Below, one piece after another: positions 11,678 to 23,000 of a stretch of 64,000 nucleotides of DNA. The stretch is from Gremmenia infestans (Eukaryota > Ascomycota > Leotiomycetes > Helotiales > Hamatocanthoscyphaceae). Position numbers and translations under genes: made by a program. Location: contig JAFEVB010000019.1 in the NCBI GenBank assembly GCA_032629725.1, positions 248,001-312,000 of the forward strand, written 5' to 3'. Below the pieces are notes generated by a model. The model had not been told where the DNA came from and did not search any database. It was given only the letters and a program-made list of their open reading frames with translations. Numbering within the stretch: position 1 is the first letter of the stretch; each line of letters opens with the position of its first letter.

Positions 11678-13007
11678 CTACGTCATCAAATCAACACCCA
11701 CTGTCCGTAACGCCTCTACAGCCCAGTCGGGATATTTCGCTTTATCCCCGCCATGTAAATCCGCAAAGAACTGTTTCAAAAACGCCGGAAACCTGTCCTC
11801 TATAATCGATTGCCTCACACTCCTCATCAACGCCAACTGATACCAGACATTGTGTATAGTAAGCAGATGGGCCCCAACTGTTTCTTTAGCAGCAAGGTGA
11901 TGCACAAACGCCCGTGTAACTCCCAGACCACCGTCCCCTTTCCGGCAACATACACATCCACAGCCTTCCTCCACAGGACCGAAATCGTTGCAATAGCTTG
12001 CACTCCGTAATTTCAAAACACCATACTTCGTGATAGCATCTCCGAATCGGGCAGTCCGTGTAGGCCAGACGCAATCGAACATATCTGCACCCAGTGCCAC
12101 ACTAACCACCAGATCTTCTGGGTAGCCAATACCCATAACATATCTCGGCTTCAACTCTGGGAGAAGACCTGTACATGTGCTTACAACGCGACAATAATCC
12201 GCCTTTGCCTCCCCACCACTCAGGCCGCCGATTGCTATGCCAGGTGTATTCCTCGCAACCATTTCCCGGCAGCATTCTTCCCGCATCTCCAGATCCAGAC
12301 CTCCCTGAATGATACAAAATAGATTCTGTGTAGTCGGGTTCTTGTGTGCCGCTATACAACGATCCAGCCATCGCACACTCCGCTCCATAGCCTCCCGCAT
12401 TCGTTTCGTATCCGGTGAAGTGGTGACAAGGACATCGTCTAGCTGCATGATGATGTCGCTGCCTATGGTATTTTGTAGGGCAATTGAGTGCTCTGGTGTG
12501 AGGAGCATAGGTGTGCCATCGTGGGGACTTAGAAATCGGACGCCTTCTTCTGTGATATTCGCAAGCTTGAGAAGACTGACCATCTGGAAACTGATATATG
12601 TTAGAAATTCCTAGACTATATATCAAGATAGTCTTAGTTACCCTCCGCTATCAGTCAAGATGTTGTGTTTCCATCCTTGCAATTTATGCGCCCCTCCAAC
12701 TGCCTCCAGTGTTTTTTGTCCAGGCTTCAATCCCAAGTGATAAGTATTATTTAGACATAGTCTGCATCCCGTTTCTTCCAACTGCTCTGGTGTCAGTCCC
12801 TTGAGTGAAGCCTGCGTAGCCACGGGCATGAATAGTGGGATTTGGACGGGTCCATGAGGAAGTGTGAGGATTGCGGCTCGGGCTTTGGTGGTCTGGTCTT
12901 GCCATGAGATGAGGGTTATGCGCCGAATGTAGGATGAGGAGGCTTACAGAACAACGAGCTACTAATTCAAAATCCAGAGCAGATGGCATTGACTTTGCTG
13001 CTGCCAT
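11678..13007 (-). CDS. QTRT1: Queuine tRNA-ribosyltransferase catalytic subunit
   Basis: Three reverse-strand exons (12948-13007, 12642-12892, 11678-12590) give 407 residues, close to the usual length of the eukaryotic catalytic subunit (about 400). It begins MAAAKSMPSALDFELVARC. The TIM-barrel enzyme signatures are clear: VATQASLKGLTPEQLEETG, NNTYHLGLKPG, LTDSGGFQMVSL, IMQLDDV, CIIQGGLDLEMR, GIAIGGLSGGE and MGIGYPEDLV. The zinc site is CGCVCC followed by the distal histidine in RAFVHHL. The enzyme exchanges guanine-34 for queuine in tRNAs with GUN anticodons. In eukaryotes it works as a heterodimer with QTRT2, which is not in this window. Introns are 55 and 51 bases; the second splits the SGG-FQ motif. 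Confidence 0.95.
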
Positions 13008-14071
13008 GGCTGGGAATGCTCATGGGGGACCTATAGAGGATAGGAGAGGAGGGGATGGAGGGGGGATAATAGTAAGCTAAGATGTCCATGCTTTTTCCAT
13101 CCGGAATTCCTAGCTTGGCAAGATCGGATCGGTCTGGCCCCTGGAGATTCAATCCATGAAGCTTCACAACTTCACTCATCCATTTCTCCTAGCTATTGTA
13201 GAATTCCGAGAACTTACATACCAGTACATTTACCAAGTTTACTAAATTCACAGATTATTTACATCCCGTTACAGTACCCGGAATATCTTCGTTTTCTGAA
13301 AGTACCCAAGCAGATATTTACGAAGTACGAAGTGTTAAAGCTCTAATGCTATTTCTCTTGGACAGGCCAGGCCAGGCCCACCCATTATTTCCAGCTCACA
13401 AGGACTCCTCTCCTCCTCTTTCAGTCCATTCTCCGAATACTGTACCTTCGTACCACAAGTATCCCGGTATCGCAAAGCTTAAGCTAGCAGCCATCCAATC
13501 TATTTCCTTCGTTTCGGCTTGGCAAGGCTGTCGTCTCAAAAGTCACGCCACTGTGGCCATGATCGCCTAGGGTCCAGCCAGTTTAGTCGCCACAACGATT
13601 CAGGATGCCCTTCTCACTTAAAAGATGGCTCGGATGGCCGCTGCAATCCAGACGGGCCAAGAGCACAGTTTTAGCATTAGATCGCCTTTAGCTGGCATTG
13701 TTGAAGCTTCCCTCTTAGCCGGCTTTTGCCTAGTATCGATGAAACAAGTGAACCGTTATATACCTAGGTACTTATATTTTCTTCTTCCTTCTGTGATTAA
13801 TCATTCCTATTCTTGCTTCCCTTTACCTTCAGTTACAGCACAGCACCCTTCTCGTTTCATGGAGAGACGTGCATATAACTCCCTCCACAGCCGCAAGCCA
13901 CAATATACGACCCCAGATTATACTATTTCTATACTTTCATAAGTCAAAAGTCGTGCCCTCAATATCTCTCACATCCATCAAATAAGTCTCGCCATACCAT
14001 AGGCAAAGGGCCTTCTCTTCTACATTTCCCAAGTACAAATTCCCAACTACATGAGAATACCACCAACCACC
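13008..14071. other. Divergent intergenic region
   Basis: About 1.06 kb between the divergent TGT and 2EXR genes. It contains one copy of the palindrome TACCTAGGTA at 13761-13770. No gene is seen. Confidence 0.5.
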
Positions 14072-14794
14072 ATGCCATCTCAACCAACAATCTTCTCCCT
14101 CTTCCCTTCCTTGGCCCCCGAGCTCAGAATAAAAATATGGCAGCACGCCTGCCAACCACGCACCATCACCGTCCGCTACGACTCGGAGCGCGACAAGTGC
14201 CTCTCGTGCTCAACACCCCCCGCCCTCCTCCACGCGACCCATGAATCCCGAGTCGAAGCCCAGAAACAATACAAGCTATGTTTCGGCACCGCCCACCATC
14301 CAGCACGCATATACTTCAATCCCTACCACGACACCCTCTACCTCCCCCGACACCGGGAGATGGGTTACGACGAGACGTTGCGCGACTTCAAAACCATTGT
14401 CAAGGACGAAGACGGCTTGCTGGACGAGGTCCGCAGGTTGGCCATCGAGCATGTAGACGCGGCCGTCAAGCGGCCCTGGGAATCCTACAACAAAGCCTCG
14501 CTGCTTCGCGGATTCCGGAACCTGCAAGAAATCGTCCTGGTTTTGCTTACCGCCAAAGACACCGAAAATGAGAACGAGAATGTCGTTCCGGACGAGAAAG
14601 TGGCATTTGCCGAGCCCAAGGGCGACATGGAGGTGCTGTTGCGCATGTGGATTGATTTCCAGCAGAGCGTTGTGATGGAGGAGAAGCTGCTGGAGAGTGT
14701 GTGTAGGGAGATGGGCAAGGAGTACGAGGCGTGGAGTTTGCCTTCTGTGCGGATTAGGTCCAAGGTGAGGAGGGAGGAGGTTGGGTCGCGGTGA
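14072..14794 (+). CDS. 2EXR domain protein
   Basis: Single-exon gene of 240 residues starting MPSQPTIFSLFPSLAPELRI. The N-terminal 2EXR signature (FSLFPSLAPELRIKIWQHAC, then RTITVRYD) is the F-x-x-L-P-x-E-L-R-x-x-I-W block of a large fungal family. Family members often carry this domain alone and have no known biochemical role. A second block (FNPYHDTLYLPR) is the usual partner motif, where old 2EXR proteins have a D-T-L-Y/F element. The C-terminal third is charged and helical. An in-frame ATG seven codons upstream (14051) is an alternative start. No intron is needed. It converges on the AYR1-like gene. Confidence 0.8.
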   Translation: MPSQPTIFSLFPSLAPELRIKIWQHACQPRTITVRYDSERDKCLSCSTPPALLHATHESRVEAQKQYKLCFGTAHHPARIYFNPYHDTLYLPRHREMGYDETLRDFKTIVKDEDGLLDEVRRLAIEHVDAAVKRPWESYNKASLLRGFRNLQEIVLVLLTAKDTENENENVVPDEKVAFAEPKGDMEVLLRMWIDFQQSVVMEEKLLESVCREMGKEYEAWSLPSVRIRSKVRREEVGSR

Positions 14795-15342
14795 AGATGA
14801 CAAGCGGCGCTTACCCGTAACAAGGCAGCTATTCCAGTGTCACTCGACTTGGAACACTTGAAACCAGTGCCGTTTTTTTCGTCTAGGATGAGGCTGATGT
14901 TTTGAGGCGAGAGGCGTTTGGCGAAAGAAGGATATATAGTCACCTGGGCAGGCTTGTACGAGTTAGGTTGATAGTAATCATAATAAGCCCAATCCAAACC
15001 AACCCCTAATTTTCATTATTTCTTTTAAAGTCTGCTCCAGTCAATTGATTCCCTAACCCCTGGCCCAAATATATAACGTTCCTGTGTATGCCAAGATGTC
15101 ATAACCTCGCACCAAGAGCATCATTTAACGCAAGAGAGGGAATTTATGCAAGAATGAATGATACATCTCCAGGAAGTTTGGTATTATTGGAACAAGCTGG
15201 CAATACATACAAAAGAAACATGCTTGGAACAAACTTTGGCATGCTTCTCATTCATACAGTACATGCTCAACTCCGAAACGAAAACAAAACAAAGTCGCGA
15301 CTCCTGTAAAGAACCCCCCCATCTCGAATTACGTGGCTCACT
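14795..15342. other. Spacer between convergent genes
   Basis: About 550 bases holding two facing 3' untranslated regions. No gene is recognised. Confidence 0.5.
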
Positions 15343-16316
15343 TCAATTCGACTTCCCAGCTGCTTGGATCTTCTTGGTGACTTCAGCTATCTTGAAGAGT
15401 TTGGGGACGATGACGTCCTGAAATGGTATCAGTAGGTAACACTTGTATGAGCAGAGGAGATTGCTTACCCAAATGGTCGCCCAGCCAAAAGTACTCACAA
15501 ACCAGACAGTGGATGTATTTCCTCCCACCCATAGGTCCTTGGTAGATTTGGACTTTAGGACATTCTTTACAACAGCCGTGGCGAAGACATCCGGCTCCAT
15601 ACCTGCGTCCCCGAGTCCTTCACCCGCCATGGCCGGCTCTATGAGGTCTTTCGCAGGAGCGTACAAAGAGTTTGCCGGCAACCTTGGCGTATTGAGGTTA
15701 TCGAAGAACTTGGTCTTAACGACTCCAGTGGTGATATTGATGGCACTGACGCCGAAAGGGGCCAATTCTATTCGCAGCGCTCGGGTGAGATGGTTGACTG
15801 CCGCTTTGGAAGCATCGTAGTATCCTGCCCATGGCAGCGGGATGATGCCAGCGATGGAGCCGATGTTGACTACTTTGCCCTTAGATGCAATGAGGAGTGG
15901 TGCGAAAGCTTTCGTGACTTCGATGAGCGCGAAGACGTTGACGTCGAACATCTTCTTTGCTATGTCGACTTCTGAATCTAGGAAGCTTTGACTATATCCT
16001 GTAATGTCGTTAGATTGGATGCGGAGGAGGAAGGGCATTTCCACTAACCACTTCCTGAGTTATTTATCAGTATGTCTAGTTTTCCACCTGTGAGTGTCTC
16101 GACGCTCTTGACTGCATCTTGAATAGAAGCATGGTCTACAACGTCCAATGCAAGAACTTCTAGGCCGAGGTCTTTGAGATGCTGAATTTTAGCAAGATTT
16201 CTAGCTGTTGCAATGACCCGAAGGCCTTGTCGGTGGAATTCTCTAGCCAAAGCATCGCCAATCCCGCCCTGGCTGGTGCCTGTGATGAGAACTGTCTTTC
16301 GGGATGTTTTAGTCAT
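15343..16316 (-). CDS. Short-chain reductase, AYR1-like (acyl-dihydroxyacetone-phosphate reductase)
   Basis: Three reverse-strand exons (16049-16316, 15469-15998, 15343-15417) give 290 residues. It begins MTKTSRKTVLITGTSQGGIG, a classic SDR cofactor site. It also has ALDVVD, LINNSGSG, NIGSIAG and the catalytic tyrosine and lysine in YYDASKAAVNH. The TGTSQGGIG form and the two hydrophobic C-terminal segments match yeast Ayr1 and its fungal relatives. Ayr1 is an NADPH-dependent reductase of 1-acyl-dihydroxyacetone phosphate, on the ER and lipid droplets, in phosphatidic acid synthesis. Substrate assignment is by family only; fungi carry many paralogues and this could reduce other substrates. 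Introns are 50 and 50 bases. An in-frame ATG eight codons upstream is an alternative start. Confidence 0.85.
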
Positions 16317-17039
16317 ATTTGGGTAGGTGTGTATGATCAATTAAAGGTAAAATTGTGAACTGATTGTAGTGAATCTTTGTGAGAGGAAGAGAATATGACG
16401 TCCAGAAGAAAGAAGACAATTCGAAATAAGAAATGAGACTGTAGAAGGCAACACCTGGGACTTATATAGAATGTAAACATTGATCCTGCAAGAACTATAC
16501 AAGATTATCAAGCTTCTACTAAATTTCACGTCAATGGTTTGTGCTAGACATAAAAAGCGGCACTCATTAACAGTAACTTTTAATATCTCACTCGACTTGG
16601 AGCATTAGAAAGTGGTGCCGCTTTGCGGTCCATTGTCCGAACGGGAGAATCTATAAGCAACTCGCGGATAGTTGTTAAACCGATGGAGTCATTCATTGTC
16701 CCGAGTAGTAATCAACAAATACAAAGCGGAAAAGGTTAATATTCGGAAGAGACTCGAAGATGTATATTGAAGACATCTCTTTCACTGTGTAATGATTAGA
16801 ATTAGACATGGAGGGCTTGCCTCTGACCAGTGAATAGACATTGTTGTTGAGAACGAGGGATGGAGTGAAAGAAGAACAACCTGGGGGATGAGATGAGATG
16901 AGATGAGATGAGTTGAGCTGATTGGTCAAGGCTGGCCTAAACCCCCTTAGGAAGACGCGAGGCTACCAAAACACTTTACGCGTCGCGCGCGACTTCCCCT
17001 CCCTCCAACACTACAACACTACAACAACATTAAAAAGAA
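16317..17039. other. Divergent promoter region, AYR1-like and thymidylate synthase
   Basis: About 720 bases between divergent genes. It contains a GATGA/GAGAT tract at about 16887-16912 and an MCB-type box at 16978-16983. No gene is seen. Confidence 0.6.
16978..16983. promoter_or_regulatory. MCB-type ACGCGT box upstream of thymidylate synthase
   Basis: An exact ACGCGT palindrome sits 57 bases before the thymidylate synthase ATG, in a locally CG-rich patch (TCGCGCGCGAC follows it). In yeasts ACGCGT is the binding site of the MBF (Mbp1-Swi6) complex, and the yeast thymidylate synthase gene is one of its S-phase targets. Function here is inferred from position and motif. Confidence 0.6.
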
Positions 17040-18105
17040 ATGGCACCCTCAATCATAGAAGCCTCGTCCGTCCCTCCACCTTCATCGAAGCAAATCGATC
17101 CAGTCCCTGCTCCTCTCAAGTCCACCGATACCCACCAAGAGCACCAATATCTGAATCTCATCCGCGAAATCCTCGACACGGGAGAACACCGACCAGACAG
17201 GTATATCTATCTCACCACCACATAAATCCTACCAAGTATCCAGACTAACAACCACCCCCAGAACAGGAACAGGAACCTACTCCCTATTCGCGCCCACGCC
17301 CTTGAAATTCTCCCTCTCCTCCCCATCCGGCTCGCCCATCCTGCCCCTGCTGACCACCAAACGCGTCTTCCTGCGCGCCGTCGTCGCCGAGCTCCTCTGG
17401 TTCATCTCAGGCTCTACATCCTCGCTCCCGCTCACCGCAGCCGGCATCAAGATCTGGGACGGCAACGGATCGCGCGAATACCTGGATTCGGTGGGGCTCT
17501 CGCACCGCGCGGTCGGGGATCTGGGGCCCGTGTATGGGTTCCAGTGGCGCCATTTCGGCGCCGAGTACGTAGATGCGCAGACGGATTATACGGGCAAGGG
17601 CGTCGATCAGCTGGCCGAGGTGGTCTACAAGTTGAAGAATAATCCCTATGATAGGAGGATTATCCTCAGCGCGTGGAATCCCAAGGATCTGAAGCTCATG
17701 GCGTTGCCGCCTTGTCATATGTTTGCGCAGTTCTACGTTTCGTTTCCGAAGGGCGAGGATGGGGTGAGGGGGAGGGGACGCCTGGATTGTCAGCTGTATC
17801 AGAGGAGTTGTGATATGGGATTGGGTGTGCCGTTCAATATTGCGAGTTATGCCTTGTTGACCCATATGCTGGCGCATGTGTGCGATTTGGTGCCGGGGAC
17901 GTTTACGCATACGATGGGGGATGCGCATGTTTATGCCGATCACGTGGATGCGTTGAAGGTGCAGTTGACGAGGGAGCCGAAGGAGTTTCCTGAATTGGAG
18001 ATCAAGAGGGAGAATGGGGGGAGTATTGATGGGTGGAACATTGAGGATTTTGTAGTTAAGGGGTACGAACCTCACAAGGGGATTGCTATGAAAATGTCTG
18101 TTTGA
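17040..18105 (+). CDS. Thymidylate synthase
   Basis: Two exons (17040-17200 and 17262-18105) give 334 residues. The enzyme methylates dUMP to dTMP using methylene-tetrahydrofolate, the only de novo source of thymidylate. Visible signatures are HRPDRTGTGTYSLF (phosphate-binding arginine, interrupted by the 61-base intron), LLWFISGST, LGPVYGFQWRHFGAEY, the catalytic cysteine in LPPCHMFAQF near residue 205, YQRSCDMGLGVPFN, and MGDAHVYADH. The extra N-terminal 25 residues are low-complexity. The start is the first ATG, after an A-rich leader. The 3' half uses many G-ending codons while the 5' half is C-rich, a local composition shift with no effect on the frame. The upstream ACGCGT box suggests S-phase expression. 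Confidence 0.96.
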
Positions 18106-18633
18106 TGTTTGATAGGTGTAGGGCTGGGAATGTATGAAAAGTTGAGTATGAATATATGGATATGACTAGGCGTATTGAGATTATGAAGCATTAGACGATA
18201 ATGCACTTTACTGCACTTTACACAAGCATGCTGGCTTTTATTGAAAATGAAAGTATGCAAGATGTTCATTCATGGCCATGTGCCAGAATAGTGGGCAGGT
18301 ATGTATGTACAACTAAAAATAATTAAACATTCGCGAAGAGTAGATCGTGTCATATCATATCACTTGTATGCCAAAGATGAAGTCCAACGCCGATGTGGTA
18401 TGCCATACCATGTGCTGTAATCCCAAACCCAACCGATCCATGCATATGTTTGTTCTGTAGTTTTGACGTAAACTATACTTATCCCTACTGCACTACGCAA
18501 GTAGGTCCCGTCGTTAATGATCCCACCGACAAGCAATGTCGTCCTGTGAAAACTCTAATCTGTCGTTAATGATCCTACCAACAAGCAATGTCGTCCTGTG
18601 AAAACTCTAATCTGTCGTCTTCGTCCATGCTCT
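18106..18633. other. Spacer between convergent genes with a 52-bp duplication
   Basis: About 530 bases, 3' flanks of thymidylate synthase and the next reverse-strand gene. Apart from the tandem duplication listed separately, nothing is recognised. Confidence 0.5.
18511..18617. repeat. Two-copy 52-bp tandem repeat
   Basis: The unit starting TCGTTAATGATC at 18511 is repeated at 18563 with only two differences, one C-to-T and one G-to-A. A third copy is started (TCGTC) at 18615. It lies just beyond the stop codon of the reverse-strand gene at 18634, so it is probably in its 3' untranslated region. Confidence 0.9.
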
Positions 18634-20021
18634 CTAACAAGCAGCGCCGAAACTAGTCTGGCTGAGCGGACTCCTTTTTCCTTCCGATGTCGATGAGTTC
18701 TTGCGCTTGAATATGTGCTGAACCATCGCTTTCGGACTCACAAACTCCATCTCGTATTTTAGTGGCGTCAGGGGTAAGCTGACTTGATGCGAGTGTTTCT
18801 TGGAGTGGAAGTGATGTTTGATACAATCATCTACTAAGGCAATAAGACCTGTAGCCACGACGACACTGTTTGTTTGTTAGAAGTGTCCCGAGGACAACTG
18901 GAACCATGTACTTACTCTGCAACGTCAGTCAGTGCCTCCAGCACGCTGTGATCGCTGATCCACATCGAGCATGGAGGCACCCATCCTCCCGCCGCATCCT
19001 CAGCACGAATCTGAGACGGCGAGCGCATCTCAGGAACGATATGTGCTACTGCGTGGGTACTTTCGCCCTTGAATAGGTGATATGAGACTGCCTTTCCGGC
19101 ACCATCTTTCTCCACTACACGCTTCCAAGTGTATGTGTGGCCCCAGTATTCGAATTCGTATCGTTTACTCGACGACTTCTTGCCTCGACGCTTAACCAGA
19201 ACTTGCGAGTAGTTTGAAAATTCGAGCTTGGTGGTATTGGTGGGAATGGGAAGACCGTTTGACTTTTGCTCGGCAATGAACTCCTCGACTTCGTCCTCAT
19301 CTTCTTCTTCGTTCGAGGCATAGCCGCTGTCTTGTCTCTTCACACCCTTTCTACTCTTGGGTCCGTGTGTTGGTAGCCCTGACTTCGTATTCCTCAAGTC
19401 GGGTCTTCTGATGTTTGCGAACGCATTGCTCATGGATCGTGTAAATGCGGGTCTTTGGTCTGCGGCGGACTTGGTGTACTTGCGACTTGAGTGGCACACT
19501 TCTCGACCTGAGCTACGCTCGTAGCGACGGAGGGAGAATTCGCGTTTCTTCAGGTCATGCATGCGCAGGTGGAATAGTTGTACATTTCCTTTCTCTCGAC
19601 CAGATGCCTCGGTATCTACTCGCAGATTCATGTTTCCGTCATAGGCAGTATCATCGTGTCTGATGTATAACCGGTTTGCCGAGGGGAAATAGTCTGCAAA
19701 GTTTGATGGATTTGTAGGGTGCAAGTCGGTCTCAACGACCTCTCGATACTCGGGGACTTCATATTCGGGGTCGTATGTATCTGGGTCCTCCGAGATCTCC
19801 TCTTGGGATGCTATAGTTGAAGCGTAGGTTTCTGACGACGATCGAGCGCAGTAGGTTGTTGCGGGTGACATCTCGTAGCCATTCTTGGAGAAAACGGCCC
19901 CGGGATTACTATGGATGGATGTAGGTGCAGTACTCCGGGAGTCTTGAGATTCCTGGCTATAACGAGAGCCAGAGCTACTTGTGCTAAGGTCGGTGTTGTG
20001 TCTTCCTTTTGATGGATACAT
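18634..20021 (-). CDS. Fungal conserved protein of unknown function
   Basis: Two reverse-strand exons (18916-20021, 18634-18865) give 445 residues. The first 120 residues are serine-rich and acidic. The middle is basic (KKREFSLRRYERSSGREVCH). There is an acidic run (NEEEDEDEVEEF). A better-ordered region follows, with YEFEYWGHTYTWKRV, YHLFKG and a WVPPCSMWISD segment that looks like a small beta-rich fold. The last exon adds a lysine/histidine-rich tail ending SFGAAC. The 50-base intron is GT-AG and keeps phase. I do not recognise a named domain; the strand pattern and aromatic residues suggest a conserved Pezizomycotina-only family. It has no membrane segment or signal peptide. No function is inferred. 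Confidence 0.7.
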
Positions 20022-23000
20022 CTTGAGAATGAACTGCGGTGTTATTCAAAAGTAGATGTGATAACATAGATATAAATGCTGAGTGGGTGGTGGGGGGTGG
20101 GTCTTGGTGGAAGGATTGAACTCTTTGTAGATAATTCTCAAAAGTAATAGATGGGTTGTTAATCGCGGGGGAGTCCGTTCATGGCGGTGGTTGGCCTTCA
20201 GCTATTGGCACGTAAGGTGAATATCGACGTGGAGGTGTGGAAAGCAGTTGTGACATTAATCAATGTTCGGCCAATAGAAAGAGATGAAAGATATTGCAAT
20301 CGAGTAAGAAAGTAATCAGATAAGGTGATTGTAAGTCCGGATGAGGGTATTAATGTGAAGTCCGAGTCTCGAGTACTTGTACCAAGTGGGATGGCTTTTC
20401 GAAAGTGGTGAGAGCAGATGTGAGGGTGGGTGGAGTGTGGATACTGTACAAGTATCATTTTAGAGGAAAGACCCGACCCGGAGCACGGGCGTGCACATGG
20501 GGGTTGCAGGCTTGGCACTTGCAGCTTATCCCACTCGAGCCACTCCACTGTACTGTGCAGAGAGGCCCAGTTACAAGACAGGGTTACAGGGGCGAAGGTG
20601 CGGTGCCAGCGCTTCAAATTGGAATTCAACTCGTCGCAAGTCCATACGGAGTACGGAAAGGAGCTGAAGGTACGAGTACTGCAGGGCATTCAGCCACCAT
20701 CCACACCTCTTGACTTTTCTGGAAAGTTGCGAACCACTTGTGTAAGTAGGTACCTGTACCTAAGGTGAGGGTGAGGGTGAGGTGAGGTAGCCTCTGGGTC
20801 GGGCCTAGCCCTCGCACCGGAAAGCTCATCGCATTCACCATCTGCGAACTGAGAAAGAGCGAAATGTTTTTGTTAGGAAACCTCGGACGTACGCGTGAAG
20901 GATTCGTTGCAAATCCCTAGTAGGTAGTGCCAAAAGGCCGATCGAAATTGTCATATGTACCATGACACATTTCGTGCAAGCAACTGCGAAGATTTTGCTT
21001 ACTCAAGTCAAGTACCAAATCTCGTAGGACCTACCCGAGCATCGGTACGTACTTGCGCATCATCGCTCACTTTTTAGAGGAACACGACATTACTATCCAT
21101 AAAGCTGTTGACTCCTTTGTGAGAGGTTCAATCATTAGTTACTTCAAAGCCACTCGAGCGTACGCCTTGGTGATGCCCGACTCCTTGCTCTAGTCTCTGA
21201 TCTCTCACTTCTCAGTGTCATCCGGGCGACATGGTTTCCGCGCCGGACATATCAGCCTCATCAATAGGAAGCAAGTATGGAAGCTGAATCCGAAGGGAAT
21301 GCTGAAGAGGCTTTTCAAACGACCGTTGTATGTGTTTAGCGGCCATCCAACTCTTCAAGATATGCCCAGGCATTGGATATTTTGGTGCTCTCCTGCACCA
21401 CCCATCACACCACTCCGGTTGTCTACCGATAGTATTTCATGTTTCAACCCCACCAACGAGGGGTCTCGAGAAGGGTGACTAGGATTTTTGAATTGTTGGT
21501 TGGAGGTCATGCTTACGTGTGATCGAAGATCGATCGAAGCTCTGTCTTTACGGAGTACGAAGTACGAGTACACTGTTCCCCACTATCTTAGTTGCCAGTG
21601 TTCCATTTCTCCTAGCTGCCTTGCTTCTTATCTTTTCGGCGCGTAGACAATTCGAAAGCCCCATCACAAGGTTGACTTTTCACTGAGCACCGAAATAGCA
21701 CAGAAATTCAACGGGCAACTAAAGGGTAATTGAAGGGCAATTGCAAAACCTTCAATGCTGTGGAGTTGCCTTTGTATTGGTCGGACGAGGCTGCGGGCTA
21801 AATACGTAAGGTGCGACAGCTCTGTGGCACGTTGTAACTGGCTCGGAATACGTTCTAAATGTACCGCAAGCCTGTCATTTTTGCATCGAATGCTTGGTCC
21901 TTACCAAAAGTAATATGAAAAGACGAAGGAAGCCTGGGAACAATGCGACCTTTGAAATCTAGATTCTGGTCTCTGGTTGGATTTTGAAAGCTGAATGTCT
22001 TACCCGTACAATAAGGCAACCAGATCTTCCTGAACTCCCAACACTTGCCTCTTCTTTTGGTGTAATTGTAATTGTAATTGTTCCTGGAGGCGCCGTAAGA
22101 GGCCCATAAAGGCCGCATGACTTTACCTTACCGGCCGTCGTGCCTGTGCCAAACATTCCGCGAGGTGTAGTGGAACGTCTCGAATATGCAAGGCATAACC
22201 GATCCGGGTCGCGGGGTACAGCGCGAATCTTCATATTTCTTTTTACGGGGAGTTTCTCTGTCGCGAATATTACTCATTATTGGAATCCCTCAAAACTCGA
22301 GCTTCCTGTTTTATTCGTTGATGGTGGCAGGCGTCGGTGGAGATCGCCGAGCCAGCTCCAGGCCTTCAAAATCCTTCGGGCAAATATCTGAGAACTTCCT
22401 GGTTTTTCCGATGGTTGATTGCTCATCGAATGTGGCAAGCTCTGTTGCTGCCCAACTCGTTGGAAAGTTGGAAACTGAACTCAAGTTTGTAAAACCTGGT
22501 TTGGTTGGAACAACAATTTCAAGAAGTTCGACTCCCACCTTCAGCCTTCTCTTTAGACTTTTAATTTCTATCTATTATGTGCACCTATATCTCCCTGAAT
22601 CGGTACCGGCGAGTAATGAGCTGGAAGGTTATCCATTCGTTCACTGCAGCCAGTGATGACATGCTGCAATCTGCGCAACGGAGGTTTGATCAACTCATAT
22701 GGTATCCATCTATACGCTCATACCGGAGTGACATGTAACCTAGGTGAAATGATCCGACTAGGAGTACTACATTGTATGGAGGCGGACTATTCTCTCCATA
22801 GCAGCTTCCATTACGCATTTTCTATACTCATTATATCATACGACCCTGCCCTTCATTCACAAAGCTGATCACTAGTATCCCCCACGCAGACCACGGGAGC
22901 GCCGCGGCCCGTTTCTCGTGAGGCATTATATTATGATATGATCTCAACTCGCCACTTTAACTTCAATCGATAGCAGCACGTGCAAGGAAACAATTGACAA

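Noticed and set aside
14276..14803. 175-codon reverse frame over the 2EXR gene
   Set aside because: Shadow of the 2EXR coding sequence, which has a recognisable domain.
17407..18075. 222-codon frame antisense to thymidylate synthase
   Set aside because: It is the mirror of a strongly conserved gene with biased codon use; the protein has no family features.
22186..22656. 156-codon plus-strand frame in the 4-kb intergenic region
   Set aside because: No domain, no splice partner and no codon pattern; chance length is plausible.
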